Source of the DNA: Salinibacterium sp.
GTDB lineage: Bacteria; Actinomycetota; Actinomycetes; Actinomycetales; Microbacteriaceae
NCBI GenBank assembly: GCA_019638845.1
Contig: JAHBSZ010000006.1
Span: forward strand, 1 to 64,000
Reading direction: 5' to 3'
Length of the DNA: 64,000 nucleotides
The translations under genes were made by a program, and so were the position numbers. The notes under the pieces are model-generated. The model was not told the DNA's origin, searched no databases, and saw only the letters and a program-made list of their open reading frames with translations. Of this stretch, positions 62,373-64,000 are shown piece after piece; position 1 is the stretch's first letter, and each line of letters begins with the position of its first letter.

Positions 62373-63752
62373 TCACTGCCACGTACCGTCCAAGGCAGCG
62401 CGGCTGCGCTCCGTGAGGGCGCGGAAGAGCTGACGTTCGGCGGGGCAATAGTCGGCGCTCGCCACTGAGTCTTCGAGCAAGGCGAGCTCAGATCGCAGTG
62501 CGGCTCGATCATCGGCTCGTCGTGCACGGAAGGCAACTTCTCTGATGAGCTGGAGCATCCGCTCGGCGACATCGGGGTCGCTGATTCCGTATCGCCGAGG
62601 CTGCTCGAGTGCTGTGCGCAGCAAGTCACCGAAGTTGTGGGTGCGCAGGAGTACACGAATGATGCCGTCGTCGTCCTCGAGTGCTGCGGCCTGAGGTGGC
62701 AGTTCGGCGAGATCGCCCAAGACTGCGGAAACGTGCCCGAGCGCGTGCACTGCGGTCGTCGGATCGTTGACTCCCGGCGAGAGGGCACGCACCGCGATAT
62801 CGGTGAGTTGACGGATGCCGAAGCCGATGTCTTGGCTCGCCGTGCGTTCATAGGCGAGGCTGAAGGATGCCGCGACCTCCCGCCCGCGAGCGTGGATGTC
62901 CTCGTCCGTGGGGTGGGAGAGCACATCGCGGGGCCACCACCGGGCGATCGGGGTGGCCTCGACCACATGGTGCCCCGCTGGAGATTCCTCCTCGATGACG
63001 AGATCGTGCCTGACCGCCAACTCGAGCAGGCGCGCTCGGTCGACTCCTCGCACGAAGCCCGAGCCCCGCGCGAGGGCGAAGTGCACGGAGGCCGGGCGGA
63101 TTCCCTCCGGTACGGACATTGCCCCTTCGGTTGAGGTCGACCTGACGAATTCGATGGTCCGGTCCGTCTCGCGGTGTACCTGTTGCATCACTGTTTCGAC
63201 GCGTAGTTGCCGCGCGAGATGTCCGAGGAAGAGGGTCAGTGCGAGCACGCTTGCAAGAGTCAGGAGAGATGCGAGCGTTACCGCGATTCGGGGGACCAAG
63301 GGGTCCGTCGAGACAGTGGCATCCTGCACGCTTCGAAGCACGGTGATCGCGTAGGCGAAGGTCCCGACGAAGATGGCGAGTGTGCCCTGAACCGCGCGGT
63401 CCTTTGCGAATGTGCGGAGCACGCGTGGGGAGGCTTGGCTGCTGGCGAGTTGGAGGGCGACAACCGTGAGGGAAAAGGTGAGCGAGGTTGCGGTGATGAG
63501 CGAACCGCTGATTGCCGAGAGTACGGCGCGCGCGCTATCGACCCCACCGGCAAACAGGAACGCGGCGAAGGTCCCGGGCAGGGTGTGGTCGATCACCCGA
63601 TCGAGTGCGGGCAGCGCAATGCCGAGGGCGACAGCGGCGATCACGCTGAACGCGGGGAGCGGCCACAGCTCGGTGGCGATGCTCTCCTGGAGCGCAGCGA
63701 TCGTGCGGCGCAGTGAACTGCGGCGGACGCCGTCGACGGTTCTGGTGGGCAC
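62373..63752 (-). CDS. DUF2254 membrane protein
   Basis: A 459-residue protein of the DUF2254 family. It has four N-terminal helices (about residues 30-170) with the conserved SLITATSLTFSLTVVALQLASSQ stretch (seen as ATSLTFSLTVVALQ) and SPRVLRTFAKDR, then a large cytosolic domain with EESPAGHHVV and QDIGFGIRQLTDIAVRALSPGVNDPTTA, seen as ALSPGVNDPTTA. Function is unknown. GGAGG precedes the GTG at 63752. Confidence 0.92.
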   Translation of the reverse strand: MPTRTVDGVRRSSLRRTIAALQESIATELWPLPAFSVIAAVALGIALPALDRVIDHTLPGTFAAFLFAGGVDSARAVLSAISGSLITATSLTFSLTVVALQLASSQASPRVLRTFAKDRAVQGTLAIFVGTFAYAITVLRSVQDATVSTDPLVPRIAVTLASLLTLASVLALTLFLGHLARQLRVETVMQQVHRETDRTIEFVRSTSTEGAMSVPEGIRPASVHFALARGSGFVRGVDRARLLELAVRHDLVIEEESPAGHHVVEATPIARWWPRDVLSHPTDEDIHARGREVAASFSLAYERTASQDIGFGIRQLTDIAVRALSPGVNDPTTAVHALGHVSAVLGDLAELPPQAAALEDDDGIIRVLLRTHNFGDLLRTALEQPRRYGISDPDVAERMLQLIREVAFRARRADDRAALRSELALLEDSVASADYCPAERQLFRALTERSRAALDGTWQ

Positions 63753-63890
63753 GTGCTACCTCCGTCTCGTGGCCGCACAGATGAACGGCGTCAGACCACG
63801 GTACGCCGCGCACGCCGGTCAGGCGCCGCAAACGCCCGAGAGCATCGACCCCGTAGCCTAGATGGGCACGCGACACGACGGAGGCACCCG

Positions 63891-64000
63891 ATGTTCGACT
63901 GGCAGACCTGGATTCGCATAGCCATTGCGGTCGCGATCGCGATCGTCGGAGTCGTGGTGATCATCGGCACTGCATCCCTCATCTTCCGGATTGTGGCGCG
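63891..64000 (+). CDS. membrane protein, N-terminus only (cut by window end)
   Basis: Thirty-six codons are visible. The protein starts MFDWQTWIRI and runs straight into a hydrophobic helix (AVAIAIVGVVVIIGTASLI). GGAGG lies 7-8 bases before the ATG, and TAGCCT at 63854-63859 is a likely -10 box. The rest lies outside the window, so the family cannot be told. Confidence 0.65.
   Translation, partial: MFDWQTWIRIAIAVAIAIVGVVVIIGTASLIFRIVA

Overview
The window is about 64 kb of GC-rich, gene-dense chromosome from an actinobacterium, most likely a member of the Microbacteriaceae. The evidence is a C50-carotenoid operon in the Clavibacter-like order idi / crtE-B-I-Ye-Yf-Eb, an HspR/HAIR-controlled dnaK operon and clpB, a septum-formation-domain protein, many GTG starts, 4-base ATGA/GTGA gene overlaps, and a very common leaderless promoter layout (a TAnnnT box 6-7 bases before the start codon). 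No phage, IS element, CRISPR array or rRNA operon is visible. One tRNA is present, tRNA-Gly(CCC).

Layout. 0.1-4.7 kb: a heme oxygenase and a DUF2470 protein with a DtxR/IdeR-type iron box, then small housekeeping genes, the tRNA, a lipoprotein and dcd. 4.7-10.2 kb: isoprenoid and carotenoid genes, with idi and crtE firing divergently from one symmetrical promoter. 10.2-15.1 kb: a TetR-controlled ABC exporter, a TetR/hydrolase divergent pair with a palindromic operator, and a three-gene MarR cluster that includes a paralog lacking the DNA-binding core. 15.3-19.7 kb: a membrane-anchored surface protein, a PEP-mutase/isocitrate-lyase family enzyme and a UMF1 transporter. 19.8-27.1 kb: the heat-shock block dnaK-grpE-dnaJ-hspR-rRNA methyltransferase and a short clpB, marked by three HAIR elements. 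27.1-35.2 kb: regulators, xth, pyrE, a septum-formation protein, a HAD phosphatase, a G-rich repeat region, a solitary DNA methyltransferase, a SPOUT methyltransferase and purA.

35.2-54.5 kb is the accessory centrepiece, an exopolysaccharide locus. It has a phosphoglycosyltransferase, a double glycosyltransferase, further glycosyl and acyl transferases, a polymerase-like membrane protein, a flippase and a Wzz/BY-kinase-like protein. Inserted in it is an unusual five-gene module: a dedicated AcpS, a carrier protein, an acyl-CoA-dehydrogenase-like flavoprotein, an amino acid:carrier protein ligase (a class II aminoacyl-tRNA synthetase homolog) and a two-domain alpha/beta hydrolase with a Cys elbow. 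The inference is that an amino acid is loaded on the carrier protein, perhaps oxidised, and transferred to the glycan or its precursor. The locus regulator is probably the LuxR-type protein at its right end. A direct repeat, TTAACCC-N5-TTAACCC, stands before the three forward operons, and a near copy stands upstream of the regulator gene. The BY-kinase homolog lacks the Walker A lysine and has a disordered tail of about 500 residues.

54.5-64 kb: ordinary genes (membrane proteins, GNAT, chorismate mutase, SDR, amino-acid permease, VOC protein, purL, a CPBP-like protein, DUF2254), ending in a gene cut by the window edge.
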